Below are positions 15,470 to 23,639 of a DNA stretch of 64,000 nt, piece by piece (the first letter of the stretch is position 1; every line of letters begins with the position of its first letter). The notes beneath the pieces are model-generated. The model ran no database searches and had not been told where the DNA came from. It saw only the letters and a program-made list of their open reading frames with translations. The DNA comes from Amycolatopsis oliviviridis (GTDB lineage Bacteria > Actinomycetota > Actinomycetes > Mycobacteriales > Pseudonocardiaceae). The position numbers were made by a program, and so were the translations under genes. Location of the stretch: contig NZ_BNAY01000004.1 of NCBI RefSeq assembly GCF_014654365.1, positions 310,001 to 374,000 of the forward strand. The letters run 5' to 3'.

Positions 15470-15994
15470 ATGACCGACGACTTCTACCGGCGGGTCAACG
15501 GGGTTCGCGAACCGGACCCGACGCTCGGCAAGGGCAGGACCAAAAAACCCGCGCCGCCCGAGGGCGCCGCCGTCGAGCCCGTGCCCGGCGCGCCCACCGG
15601 TCCGAAGCACGAACAGGCCAAACCCGAACATCACGCGAAACCCAAGCGGCAGCGGGTGATCCTCGCCGATCCGAGACAGGCCACGAGCACCCTCAGGTCC
15701 CGGGTCGAACTCGAAGAACAGACCAGCTGGGGAAAACTCCTGGTCCGGGATCTGGTGAAGATCCAGCTGCGGACGGCCTCCCTGCTGGCGCTACTGGTGA
15801 TGGTCACGTTGTGTTCACTTCCGGTGCTCTTCTACCTGATCCCGTCCTTCGGACGAGTGATCGTCGTGGGCATTCCGTTGCCGTGGTTGATCCTCGGGGT
15901 GGCGCCCTTTCCGTTCCTGTTCGGCATCGGGCTCTGGTACAACCGGCTCGCCGAACGTCATGAACGCGACTTCGTTGACATGATCGAGAACTGA
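15470..15994 (+). CDS. Small two-helix membrane protein preceding symporter
   Basis: 174 residues from ATG 15470, 6 bp after the regulator stop. The first 95 residues are Pro/Lys/Glu-rich and disordered-looking. The C-terminal third has two transmembrane helices (TASLLALLVMVTLCSLPVLFYL and LPWLILGVAPFPFLFGIGLWY) and ends with a short charged tail. Its position just before a sodium:solute symporter matches that of DUF485/DUF4212 small partner proteins, and the helix-loop-helix with a following NRLAERHERD is similar in plan to DUF485. I infer a transporter accessory role. Confidence 0.75.
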   Translation: MTDDFYRRVNGVREPDPTLGKGRTKKPAPPEGAAVEPVPGAPTGPKHEQAKPEHHAKPKRQRVILADPRQATSTLRSRVELEEQTSWGKLLVRDLVKIQLRTASLLALLVMVTLCSLPVLFYLIPSFGRVIVVGIPLPWLILGVAPFPFLFGIGLWYNRLAERHERDFVDMIEN

Positions 15995-16025
15995 TTGCGG
16001 AGCTGCACATGCGAGGATCCCACCT

Positions 16026-17816
16026 GTGCAGCTGAATCCGTGGGCCATGGCCGGCATCGTGCTGGTGGCGGTCCTGACCTTCTACCTGGGACATCGCTCC
16101 TCCCGGTCGGCCGTCAGCACGCACGATTTCCTCGTCGCCCGGCGCACCGTGCGTTCCCGGCGCAACGCCGCCGCGATCTCCGGTGAGTACCTGTCCGCCG
16201 CCTCGTTCATGGGTGTCGCCGGCATCGTGCTCAAGGACGGCGCCGACGCGCTGTGGTTCCCGATCGGTTTCACCGCGGGCTATCTCGCGCTGATGCTGTT
16301 CGTCGCCGCGCCGCTGCGGCGGTCCGGCGCGTACACGCTGCCGGACTTCGTCGAGATGCGGCTGGGTTCGACGATGCTGCGCCGGGTTTCGACGGCGTTC
16401 GTGGTGTTCATCGGGATCCTCTACATGGTCCCGCAGCTGCAGGGCGCCGGGCTGACGCTGGCGACCATCCTGCCGGTGCCCGCCTGGGCGGGCGCGATCC
16501 TGGTGACCTGCGTGGTCGGGTTCAACGTGATCGCGGGCGGGATGCGGGCCATCACCGTCGTCCAGGCCTTCCAGTACTGGCTGAAACTGTTCGCCATCGC
16601 GGTGCCGACGTTCATCCTGTGCATCGTGTTCCTCGGCGCCGGCCCGCCGGGCGGCGCGCGCCCGCTGGGACAGCCCGCCCCGCCGGCGTTCCCCGAGAAC
16701 ACCACGGTCTCGGTGCAGGCCGACGTCACGCTGAAGGTCACTTCGGTGACCGTTCTGGAGGCGTACGGCCAGGTGGAAGGCGCGCGGGCCAACGGTTTCG
16801 CGGTGTGGACGCCGGAGGCCGGGCACAAGGTCGCCAAGGGCACGACGCTGAAGTTCACCGCGGGCACCCCGGTCCCGGTGGTCAGCGACGCGCCCACGTC
16901 CAACGGCGACTGGCTGCGGCCGAGTTCGGGCAGTCTCACCGATCTGCTGCAGGTCTATTCGCTGATCCTCGCGACCTTCCTCGGCACCATGGGGTTGCCG
17001 CACGTCCTGGTCCGCTTCTACACCAACCCCGACGGCAAGGCCGCGCGCCGCACGACGGTGCACGTCCTCCTCCTGCTCGGGCTGTTCTACCTGTTTCCGA
17101 CGCTGCTGGGCGCGCTGTCGCGGATGTACGTCCCGGAACTGCTGGTGACCGGGAAGACCGACGCCGCCGTGCTGCTGCTGCCGTCCGCGGTCCTCCCCGG
17201 GATCGGGGGGCAGATCCTGGGCGCGGTGACCGCGGCCGGTGCCTTCGCGGCGTTCCTGTCGAGTTCCTCCGGGCTGCTGGTGAGCGTGGCCGGGGTGGTG
17301 TCCACCGACGTGCTGCCCGGCCGGGTCCGCGATTTCCGGCTGGCGACACTGATCGTGGCGCTGATCCCGGTCGCGCTGGCGGTCCTGCTGCCGTCGGAGG
17401 ACCTCTCGCTTTCGGTCGGGATGTCGTTCGCGCTGGCCGCTTCGACGTTCAGCCCGCTGCTCCTGCTCGGGGTCTGGTGGCGCAAGCTCAGCTGGCCGGG
17501 CGCGCTGGCCGGGATGCTCGTCGGCGGCGGCCTGGTGCTGACCGCGCTGGTGGTCAACATCGTCAGCAAGTACACCGGCGGCTGGGCGCCGTGGTTCTCG
17601 AACCAGCCCGCGCTGATCACCGTGCCGGCGGCGTTCCTGACCACCTACGTGGTGAGCCGCGCGACCGGGTACGGACGGCCGGACGACGTCCACGGCGTCA
17701 TGCTTCGGCTGCACGCGCCCGATCCGCTCGGGTTCATGCGCGATCGCGCGGTCGCCCGGTTCGGGCAGGCCGAAGAGAAGACGCGGACCACCGGTAAGGG
17801 ACGCCACCGCAAGTAA
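16026..17816 (+). CDS. Sodium:solute symporter, acetate/carboxylate type
   Basis: 596 residues from GTG 16026. SSS-family transporter with about 13 helices. Diagnostic stretches are SGEYLSAASFMGVAG near residue 55, FVEMRLGSTMLRRVST, and LGTMGLPHVLVRFYTNPDG near residue 325, the signature of ActP/MctC-type monocarboxylate symporters. Unlike its neighbour at 18297 it has an insert of about 100 residues (205-304) between two helices, rich in Thr/Val/Pro, that would fold as an extracytoplasmic beta-rich domain. The gene belongs to the LytTR regulator cluster and probably imports acetate, pyruvate or a similar acid. Confidence 0.88.
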   Translation: MQLNPWAMAGIVLVAVLTFYLGHRSSRSAVSTHDFLVARRTVRSRRNAAAISGEYLSAASFMGVAGIVLKDGADALWFPIGFTAGYLALMLFVAAPLRRSGAYTLPDFVEMRLGSTMLRRVSTAFVVFIGILYMVPQLQGAGLTLATILPVPAWAGAILVTCVVGFNVIAGGMRAITVVQAFQYWLKLFAIAVPTFILCIVFLGAGPPGGARPLGQPAPPAFPENTTVSVQADVTLKVTSVTVLEAYGQVEGARANGFAVWTPEAGHKVAKGTTLKFTAGTPVPVVSDAPTSNGDWLRPSSGSLTDLLQVYSLILATFLGTMGLPHVLVRFYTNPDGKAARRTTVHVLLLLGLFYLFPTLLGALSRMYVPELLVTGKTDAAVLLLPSAVLPGIGGQILGAVTAAGAFAAFLSSSSGLLVSVAGVVSTDVLPGRVRDFRLATLIVALIPVALAVLLPSEDLSLSVGMSFALAASTFSPLLLLGVWWRKLSWPGALAGMLVGGGLVLTALVVNIVSKYTGGWAPWFSNQPALITVPAAFLTTYVVSRATGYGRPDDVHGVMLRLHAPDPLGFMRDRAVARFGQAEEKTRTTGKGRHRK

Positions 17817-17834
17817 AGTCACTCTTTCGAGGTT

Positions 17835-17900
17835 CGACTCTCTACGCAGAGTCGTCCCGTTCACTCAAATGGATTGCCCCTCTCGCGCTCCATGAGGGGC
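17835..17900. terminator. Paired hairpins between the two symporter units
   Basis: CGACTCT-n6-AGAGTCG (17835-17854) and GCCCCTC-n11-GAGGGGC (17876-17900) follow the first symporter stop by 19 bp. The first looks like a terminator; the second lies 56 bp before the next start and could be an operator. Confidence 0.5.
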
Positions 17901-17955
17901 ATGATCTTCCGTGACATCGAAATCACCGGATGGTGCGGTAGATGGGAGGTCCGAA

Positions 17956-18300
17956 GTGAGTGATACCGATCAAGGCCTCGGGTCCGATCCGGAATCCGAC
18001 TGGGAAAAAGTGCAGGCCGGTCCGGAATTCACCGAGTTGCGACGACGGCTCCGGGTATTCGTTTTCCCGGTCTCGGCCCTGTTCCTCCTCTGGTATCTGC
18101 TCTACGTGCTCCTCGCCGACTACGCGACCGGGTTCATGAGCACCAAGCTCTTCGGCAACATCACCGTCGGCCTGGTCTTCGGGTTGCTGCAGTTCGTGTC
18201 CACCTTCGTCATCACCGGCCTTTATGTCCGGTACGCGAACCGAAAGCTTGATCCGCTCGCCGACAAGATCCGGCACGAGATCGAGGGGACCGAACGGTGA
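17956..18300 (+). CDS. DUF485 family membrane protein
   Basis: 114 residues from GTG 17956, chosen because GGGAGG lies 7 bp upstream; a GTG at 17911 has no such site. A short acidic N-terminus, then the DUF485 core: FTELRRRLRVFVFPVSALFLLWYLLYVLLADYA-type first helix with conserved Arg and Pro, and a second helix before LYVRYANRKLDPLADKIR. DUF485 proteins are the small subunits encoded beside ActP-type acetate symporters (as in MctC loci of corynebacteria). The stop overlaps the next start (GTGA), giving translational coupling with the symporter. Confidence 0.92.
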   Translation: MSDTDQGLGSDPESDWEKVQAGPEFTELRRRLRVFVFPVSALFLLWYLLYVLLADYATGFMSTKLFGNITVGLVFGLLQFVSTFVITGLYVRYANRKLDPLADKIRHEIEGTER

Positions 18301-19928
18301 AAACGCTGGCAGCGGGCGTCCAGGGCAGTAATCCGGCGCTCAACATCACCATTTTCGCGGTGTTCGTCGCGATCACGCTGGTGATCGTTTTCCGGGCGAG
18401 CCGGAATACGAAGACCGCGTCCGACTACTACGCCGCCGGACGCGCGTTCACCGGGCCGCAGAACGGGATCGCGATCTCCGGCGACTACCTTTCCGCGGCG
18501 TCTTTCCTGGGTATCGCCGGTGCGATCGCGATCAACGGGTACGACGGTTTCCTCTATTCGATCGGGTTCCTCGTCGCGTGGCTGGTGGCGTTGCTGCTGG
18601 TCGCGGAACTGCTGCGCAACACCGGCAAGTTCACCATGGGCGACGTGCTCGCGTTCCGGATGAAGCAGCGCCCGGTCCGCGCGGCGGCCGCGATCTCCAC
18701 GCTCGCCGTCTCGTTCTTCTACCTGCTCGCGCAGATGGCGGGGGCGGGCGGCCTGGTGAACCTGCTGCTCGGCATCGAAGGGAACCTCGGCCAGGACCTG
18801 GTGATCGCCGTCGTCGGCGTGATCATGATCCTGTACGTGCTGATCGGCGGGATGAAGGGCACCACCTGGGTCCAGATCATCAAAGCCGTCCTGCTCATCG
18901 CGGGCGCGTTCGCGATGACGCTGTGGGTGCTCGGGAAGTACGGCTTCAACCTCTCCAACCTGTTCCAGGCGGCCGTCGACAAGGGCGGCAAGGCGGGGGA
19001 GGCGCTGCTCGGACCGGGCAAGCAGTACGGGAAGACCGGCACGACGAAGCTCGACTTCCTGTCGCTCGGCATCGCGCTGGTCCTCGGGACCGCGGGCCTG
19101 CCGCACGTGCTCATGCGCTTCTACACGGTGCCGACCGCGAAGGACGCGCGCCGTTCGGTGGTCTGGGCGATCGCGCTGATCGGCATCTTCTACCTGTTCA
19201 CGCTGGTGCTCGGCTACGGCGCGGGCGCGCTCGTCGGCCCGGACGTGATCGCGAAGGCGCCGGGGACGACCAACTCGGCGGCGCCGCTGCTGGCACTCGA
19301 ACTGGGCGGCCCGGTGCTGCTCGGGTTCATCGCGGCGGTGGCGTTCGCGACGATCCTCGCGGTGGTCGCGGGCCTGACCATCACGGCGTCGGCGTCCTTC
19401 GCGCACGACGTCTACGCCAACGTGATCAAGAGGGGCAAGACCGACCCCGACAGCGAGGTCCGCGTCGCGCGGATCACCGCGCTGGTGATCGGGGCGCTCG
19501 CGATCGTCGGCGGGATCCTCGCGAAGAACCAGAACGTGGCGTTCCTGGTGGCACTGGCGTTCGCGGTGGCGGCGTCGGCGAACCTGCCGACGATCCTGTA
19601 CTCGCTGTTCTGGAAGCGGTTCAACACCCAGGGCGCGCTGTGGAGCATCTACGGCGGGCTGATCGTGTGCGTCATCCTGATCATCTTCTCGCCCGCGGTC
19701 TCGGGTAAGCCCGTCGACGCCAAGACCGGGAAGAGCGCCTCGATGATCCAGGGCGTCGACTTCCACTGGTTCCCGCTCGACAACCCCGGCATCGTCTCGA
19801 TCCCGGTCGCGTTCTTCCTCGGCTGGCTCGGCACCGTGCTCTCGAAGGACCACGACCAGAAGAAGTACGCGGAGATGGAGGTTCGTTCCCTCACCGGCGC
19901 CGGGGCGGAAAAAGCCGTTCAGCATTGA
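18297..19928 (+). CDS. ActP/MctC-type cation:acetate (monocarboxylate) symporter
   Basis: 543 residues from GTG 18297, overlapping the DUF485 stop by 4 bp. Thirteen helices of the SSS family. Key stretches are SGDYLSAASFLGIAGAIAI near 60, the conserved GGMKGTTWVQIIKAVLLI near 180, GTAGLPHVLMRFYTVP near 265, and the ion-site helix with FATILAVVAGLTITASASFAHD near 350. This close match to ActP/MctC predicts proton- or sodium-driven uptake of acetate, propionate or pyruvate. With the upstream symporter it forms a paired transport system under the LytS/LytTR regulators. Confidence 0.92.
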   Translation: MKTLAAGVQGSNPALNITIFAVFVAITLVIVFRASRNTKTASDYYAAGRAFTGPQNGIAISGDYLSAASFLGIAGAIAINGYDGFLYSIGFLVAWLVALLLVAELLRNTGKFTMGDVLAFRMKQRPVRAAAAISTLAVSFFYLLAQMAGAGGLVNLLLGIEGNLGQDLVIAVVGVIMILYVLIGGMKGTTWVQIIKAVLLIAGAFAMTLWVLGKYGFNLSNLFQAAVDKGGKAGEALLGPGKQYGKTGTTKLDFLSLGIALVLGTAGLPHVLMRFYTVPTAKDARRSVVWAIALIGIFYLFTLVLGYGAGALVGPDVIAKAPGTTNSAAPLLALELGGPVLLGFIAAVAFATILAVVAGLTITASASFAHDVYANVIKRGKTDPDSEVRVARITALVIGALAIVGGILAKNQNVAFLVALAFAVAASANLPTILYSLFWKRFNTQGALWSIYGGLIVCVILIIFSPAVSGKPVDAKTGKSASMIQGVDFHWFPLDNPGIVSIPVAFFLGWLGTVLSKDHDQKKYAEMEVRSLTGAGAEKAVQH

Positions 19929-19975
19929 GTTGTTCTTCACGCGCGCGCAACGGGCCGGGATGCGAGGATGGAACG

Positions 19976-20326
19976 GTGGTGAGCCCTGCTGACATCCCGA
20001 CCGTCGCCGTCCGTGATCTGCCCAAGGACGGTGTCGCGCTGCTCGACGTCCGTGAGGACGACGAGTGGGCCGCCGGGCACGCGCCGGGCGCCAAGCACAT
20101 CCCGATGGGTGAACTGCCCGCGCGGGTCGGCGAACTCGACGACCTGCCCGACGACCAGCCGGTCTACGTGATCTGCCGCAGCGGCGGCCGGTCCGCCCGC
20201 GCCGCCGCGTGGCTCAACGCGAGCGGCTGGGACGCGGTGAACGTCGCCGGCGGGATGGGTTCCTGGAACCAGGAGGGGCGCCCGATGGTCGGCGACCATC
20301 CCGGCGTCGACCCCGAAGTGCTGTAA
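19976..20326 (+). CDS. Rhodanese-domain sulfurtransferase
   Basis: 116 residues from GTG 19976 (GTG 19979 directly follows and is equally possible). Single rhodanese domain: LLDVREDDEWAAGHAPGAKHI near 22-42, then the active-site loop CRSGGRS with the catalytic Cys near residue 66, and the closing helix and strand AGGMGSWNQEGRP. It would transfer sulfane sulfur to cyanide or a protein acceptor. It ends 2 bp before the DUF4328 gene, so the two are probably translated from one message. Confidence 0.9.
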   Translation: MVSPADIPTVAVRDLPKDGVALLDVREDDEWAAGHAPGAKHIPMGELPARVGELDDLPDDQPVYVICRSGGRSARAAAWLNASGWDAVNVAGGMGSWNQEGRPMVGDHPGVDPEVL

Positions 20327-20328
20327 CC

Positions 20329-21300
20329 GTGCAGCCAGGCCACTACCCGCCGAGAACCCCGGTGCCGCCGGTGCGTCCGGCGCCGATGCAGCAGCCGCGG
20401 CCCCAGCCGGCGCGTTATCGCGTCCGCTGGGTCGCTTCGCCGCCTCCCGGCGCCTGGCCGCGGCGGCGTGAACCCGTGGCCGAGCGCTACTCCGGTCCGC
20501 CGTCCTACCCGGTCCCGCCGCGCTGGGGCTTCCCGAACCTGGTCTGGCGCCGCCCGACCGCGGTCCCCGGGACGGCGTCCGGCGAGGTCACCGCCGGGGA
20601 ACGGCTGCGGGTCATCACGCGCAGTCTCCTGCCGGTGCTGTGGACCTTCGCCGCGCTCGCCGTCATCGCGTCGGCCGCGGAGATCTGGCGCTACGTCCTG
20701 CTCGTGCAGAGCCGCGACTCCGCGCTGTCGACGTCCGTCGTGTCGGTGTCCGACAGCTTCGTGATCACCGCGGGCCTGCTCACGACGATTCTTTCGCTGC
20801 TGCCTTCCGGGCTCACCGTGTGGTGGCTGCTCGTGGCCAGGCACGCCGCCGCGGACGCCTCCGGCGAGGTCCCGCCGAGGCGGCTGTGGCATGTCCTGGT
20901 GTTCGTGCTGGTGCCGGTGGTGAACCTGATCATGGTGCTGCCGATCGTCGCCGAACTCGAACACGCCGTCCTGCGCCGGACCCGGGAAACGCGGCCGAAG
21001 CCGTCACGGCTCGTGCTGGCCTGGTGGGGCGTCTGGGCGCTCAACTGGGTGCTGCTCGCGCTCGTCATCGTGTGGCGGTTCCGTGACGGCGTCCAGGCGC
21101 TGGCCGACGGCGTCGTGCTGATCGCGCTGACCGATCTGGCGGCGGCCGGGCTGGCGGTGGTGACGGCGCTGCTCGTGAAGCGCATGTCCGGTCTGCTCGC
21201 GCCTGTGGCTGAGAAGCGCCTTCGCCTGCTTCGCGTGCTGAAGGTGGAGGGCGCTCCGGACCCGGAACGCCGCGACCGCCCCGCTTCCTCAGTGCGCTGA
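20329..21300 (+). CDS. DUF4328 membrane protein
   Basis: 323 residues from GTG 20329. A 90-residue Pro/Arg-rich cytoplasmic N-terminus (with a duplicated PPRWGF/ARYRVRW-type basic motif) leads to about five transmembrane helices (LLPVLWTFAALAVIASAAEI, VWALNWVLLALVIVWRF and others). The RYRVRW...RWGFPNLVWRRP arrangement, then the WWLLVARHAAADASGE loop, is typical of DUF4328 proteins of Pseudonocardiales. Their function is unknown. The start is set by its position 2 bp after the rhodanese stop. Confidence 0.82.
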   Translation: MQPGHYPPRTPVPPVRPAPMQQPRPQPARYRVRWVASPPPGAWPRRREPVAERYSGPPSYPVPPRWGFPNLVWRRPTAVPGTASGEVTAGERLRVITRSLLPVLWTFAALAVIASAAEIWRYVLLVQSRDSALSTSVVSVSDSFVITAGLLTTILSLLPSGLTVWWLLVARHAAADASGEVPPRRLWHVLVFVLVPVVNLIMVLPIVAELEHAVLRRTRETRPKPSRLVLAWWGVWALNWVLLALVIVWRFRDGVQALADGVVLIALTDLAAAGLAVVTALLVKRMSGLLAPVAEKRLRLLRVLKVEGAPDPERRDRPASSVR

Positions 21301-21374
21301 CGCAACTTTTCCACCAACTGTTGAATGCGGATCTACGCACTCCTCCGAAGGCTGATCGGTCTGTAACATGGGGC

Positions 21375-21647
21375 ATGAGCAGCGAGCAGCAGAAGTACGA
21401 CCTGCCTGCCGGGGAGGCCGGCCGGGCCAGGTCTGCTGTGCTCGGTCTGTACAAGCCGTCCGCTACGGCGCGTTTTTCACCTGGGATGAAAACGAGGCTC
21501 GCCGGCCACGGAATCCGCAGGCCTGAGCCGGTCGCGGACGAGACGTCGAAGCCGTACTCGCCGCCGTCGTTCCTGGGGATGTTCGATCTTCCCGCCGACG
21601 CGTCCGAGCGCGTGAAGGCCGTGGTGCGCGGCCAGGATGTCGCCTGA
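21375..21647 (+). CDS. Small unknown protein
   Basis: 90 residues from ATG 21375. It is basic, Pro- and Ser-rich, without membrane helices (LGLYKPSATARFSPGMK, then KPYSPPSFLGMFDLPAD). No family is recognised. The preceding 75 bp contain an AT-richer stretch that could hold its promoter. It lies 27 bp before the PIN-domain relic on the same strand, the place where an antitoxin would sit. However, it does not resemble VapB, Phd or MazE proteins, so I do not call it an antitoxin. Confidence 0.5.
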   Translation: MSSEQQKYDLPAGEAGRARSAVLGLYKPSATARFSPGMKTRLAGHGIRRPEPVADETSKPYSPPSFLGMFDLPADASERVKAVVRGQDVA

Positions 21648-21674
21648 GTTCACGACGGGGACAAGCGAAAATCG

Positions 21675-21830
21675 ATGGCACGTCCGATCGTGGTGGACGC
21701 GGCGGTCGTGGCCACCGCGGAAAGGCTGAAGACGGTCGAGGTGGCGACGGTGGACCGTCGGCATTTCGAGCACATCAAGCCGGTGCACGTCTCCCACTTC
21801 ACGCTCTACCCCGCCGCCTCTGCCCGCTGA
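21675..21830 (+). pseudogene. Truncated PIN-domain (VapC-like) toxin relic
   Basis: A 51-codon frame from ATG 21675 to TGA 21830. Its product matches only the last third of PIN-domain toxins: a DAAVVATAERL helix followed by VATVDRRHFEHIKP and a final FTLYP strand, the pattern around the last conserved Asp of VapC proteins. The N-terminal two thirds, including the first catalytic Asp and the Glu, are absent upstream. I read this as the remains of a deleted toxin gene; a functional 51-residue peptide is less likely. Confidence 0.6.
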
Positions 21831-21853
21831 CCTGCGGACTTGCGCGCCGGGAG

Positions 21854-21870
21854 AGCAAGGGACCTTTGCT
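21854..21870. terminator. Hairpin at the end of the P450 gene
   Basis: AGCAAGGGACCTTTGCT folds into a 7-bp stem (one G-T pair) with a GAC loop and overlaps the P450 stop codon by 2 bp. It resembles a minimal member of the GAAGG/CCTTC palindrome family. Confidence 0.45.
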
Positions 21871-23038
21871 ATCGCGTGGTGACGCGGAGCGAGCGCAGGC
21901 CCCGGATCACGAACTCCGGCCGTCGTTCCGGTGTCTCCGCGAGCTCCAGGCCGGGCAGCTTCCCGGCCAGCGACGTCAGCGCGGCCGCAATCTCCACCCG
22001 CGCGAGCGGGGCGCCGACGCAGTAGTGGATGCCCATGCCGAAGCCGAGATGCGCGTTCGGCGTGCGGCCGATGTCGAGGGTGTCGGGCCGGTCGAACACC
22101 TTCGGGTCCCGCGCGGCGGCGCCGAGGAGCGCGCCGATCTTCTCGCCCTCGGCGAGCCGGAATCCGGCGATCTCGACGTCGGCGGTCGCCGTCCGTTCGA
22201 AGAGCTGGAGCGGCGCGTCGAAGCGGATCAGCTCCTCGACGCACGGGTCCAGCAGTTCCGGGGAGGCCACCAGCCGCTCCCACTGGTCCCGGTGGGTCAG
22301 CAGTGCGTTGACGCCGTTCCCGATGACGTTCACCGTCGCCTCGTGCCCGGCCATCAGCAGCAGGACCGCTGTCGCGACCAGCTCGTCCTCGGTGAGTTCG
22401 CTGCGCAGGAGGTCACTGACGATGTCTTCGCCAGGGGAGTCCGCGCGCCGCTTCGCGACGTCACGCAGGTAGTCGACGAACTCCGCGGCCGCGGCCTCGG
22501 CGGCGTCGCGCTTGTCTTCGGCCAGTCCGTACTCGTACATCTTCACGATGTGGTTCGACCATGTGACCATGCTCGGCCCGTCCGTCACCGGGACGCCCAG
22601 GAACTCCGCGATGACCGCGACCGGCAGCGGCTGCGCGAGGTGCGCCAGCAGATCCGCCGAACCGGTCTCGGCGATCTCGGCGGCGAGGGCGTCGACCATG
22701 CCGTCCGCGAGTTCGGCGACCATCGGCCGCAGCCGCTGGACGTGCCCGCGGCCGAACGCGCCCGCGATCACCCGCCGCAGCCGCGTGTGGGCGGGCGGCT
22801 CGTTCTCCAGCAGCGAGTTGCGGTGCAGCAGGTTGAACGACGCGAACCGCTCCACCGGCAGCGCGTCCTGCCAGATCCGCCCGAGCCCGCGATGCCGCAG
22901 GACGGCGGCCGACGCCGCGTGCGACACCGCCACGGCGATGCCGAGGCCGTCGTGCCGGTGCACTTCGCCGCGCTCGCGGAGTTGGGCGAAGGACGGATAC
23001 GGATTCGCGAGGAAGGCCGGGTCGGCGAGGTTGAACAC
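21869..23038 (-). CDS. Cytochrome P450
   Basis: 389 residues from GTG 23038 (VFNLADPAFLANPYPSF), the usual length and opening of soluble bacterial P450s; the frame further upstream is Arg/Pro-rich non-coding-like sequence. The I-helix motif is AGHEATVN near 235, the K-helix ExxR is EELIRF near 275, and the heme loop FGMGIHYCVG has the ligand Cys at about residue 340. No ferredoxin or reductase gene is adjacent. The only partner candidate is the His-rich peptide gene 62 bp upstream on the same strand. The substrate is unknown. Confidence 0.92.
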   Translation of the reverse strand: MFNLADPAFLANPYPSFAQLRERGEVHRHDGLGIAVAVSHAASAAVLRHRGLGRIWQDALPVERFASFNLLHRNSLLENEPPAHTRLRRVIAGAFGRGHVQRLRPMVAELADGMVDALAAEIAETGSADLLAHLAQPLPVAVIAEFLGVPVTDGPSMVTWSNHIVKMYEYGLAEDKRDAAEAAAAEFVDYLRDVAKRRADSPGEDIVSDLLRSELTEDELVATAVLLLMAGHEATVNVIGNGVNALLTHRDQWERLVASPELLDPCVEELIRFDAPLQLFERTATADVEIAGFRLAEGEKIGALLGAAARDPKVFDRPDTLDIGRTPNAHLGFGMGIHYCVGAPLARVEIAAALTSLAGKLPGLELAETPERRPEFVIRGLRSLRVTTR

Positions 23039-23100
23039 CCGCCGACTGTAACCCGGCCGGGTGCCGCGCCGGGGTGGTCGGCCCCGGCGCGGCAAGGGAG

Positions 23101-23313
23101 CTACAGATGCAGCCAGAGTCCCAGGTGCAGGCCGATGCCGTGGTGATGGTGACCGTGGTGGTGACCGACGCACAGCAGCAGGCAGTGGCGGGCCTGGACG
23201 GTCGAGTCGGACTGTGGCGCGGCCGAAGCCGTGCCCACGGCGGGGCCGGCCAGCATCAGCCCGAGTGCCACGGGAAACGCGGCCAGCGCGGCCCGGCGTT
23301 TCGAGGTGCTCAT
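23101..23313 (-). CDS. Small secreted His-rich peptide
   Basis: 70 residues from ATG 23313, with GAAGGGATC upstream. Residues 1-32 look like a Sec signal peptide (KRRAALAAFPVALGLMLAG, cleavage after TASA). The mature part of about 38 residues has two Cys four apart (CLLLC) and a run HHHGHHHH followed by a Leu/His/Trp tail ending GLHLGLWLHL. The His density suggests binding of Ni, Zn or Cu. The gene lies 62 bp upstream of the P450 on the same strand, so the peptide could instead be a modification substrate, although the signal peptide argues for export. I know no close family. Confidence 0.7.
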   Translation of the reverse strand: MSTSKRRAALAAFPVALGLMLAGPAVGTASAAPQSDSTVQARHCLLLCVGHHHGHHHHGIGLHLGLWLHL

Positions 23314-23639
23314 CTGTGATCCCTTCTCCGCACGACGACGCCGGTATGGCGCCGAGATCGAGTATTCGGTGCGGTGCGGGGAAAACGGCAGGCTGATCAC
23401 CCGCGATTCGATCGTCCGGATGATGACAACCGTTTTCAGGCACGTTTGCGTGATACACGAACGGCCGCTGAAACCGGCCGATCCGGTCAATCCCGTGGGC
23501 GGCGGGGTGTCGTCCACGACGGTTTCGTCACCGACCCCGCCGGCCTCGCGGTCCTGATCGCGCGCGGGAAGGGCGGGGGTCTTACGAGGCCCGCGTCCTT
23601 CCCGCGATAGCGTTTCGAACCGAGCTTGAGGAGGCTGAC

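Noticed and set aside
21869..23458. Long N-terminal extension of the P450
   Set aside because: The upstream frame is Arg/Pro-rich and overlaps the His-rich peptide gene; P450 homology starts at GTG 23038.
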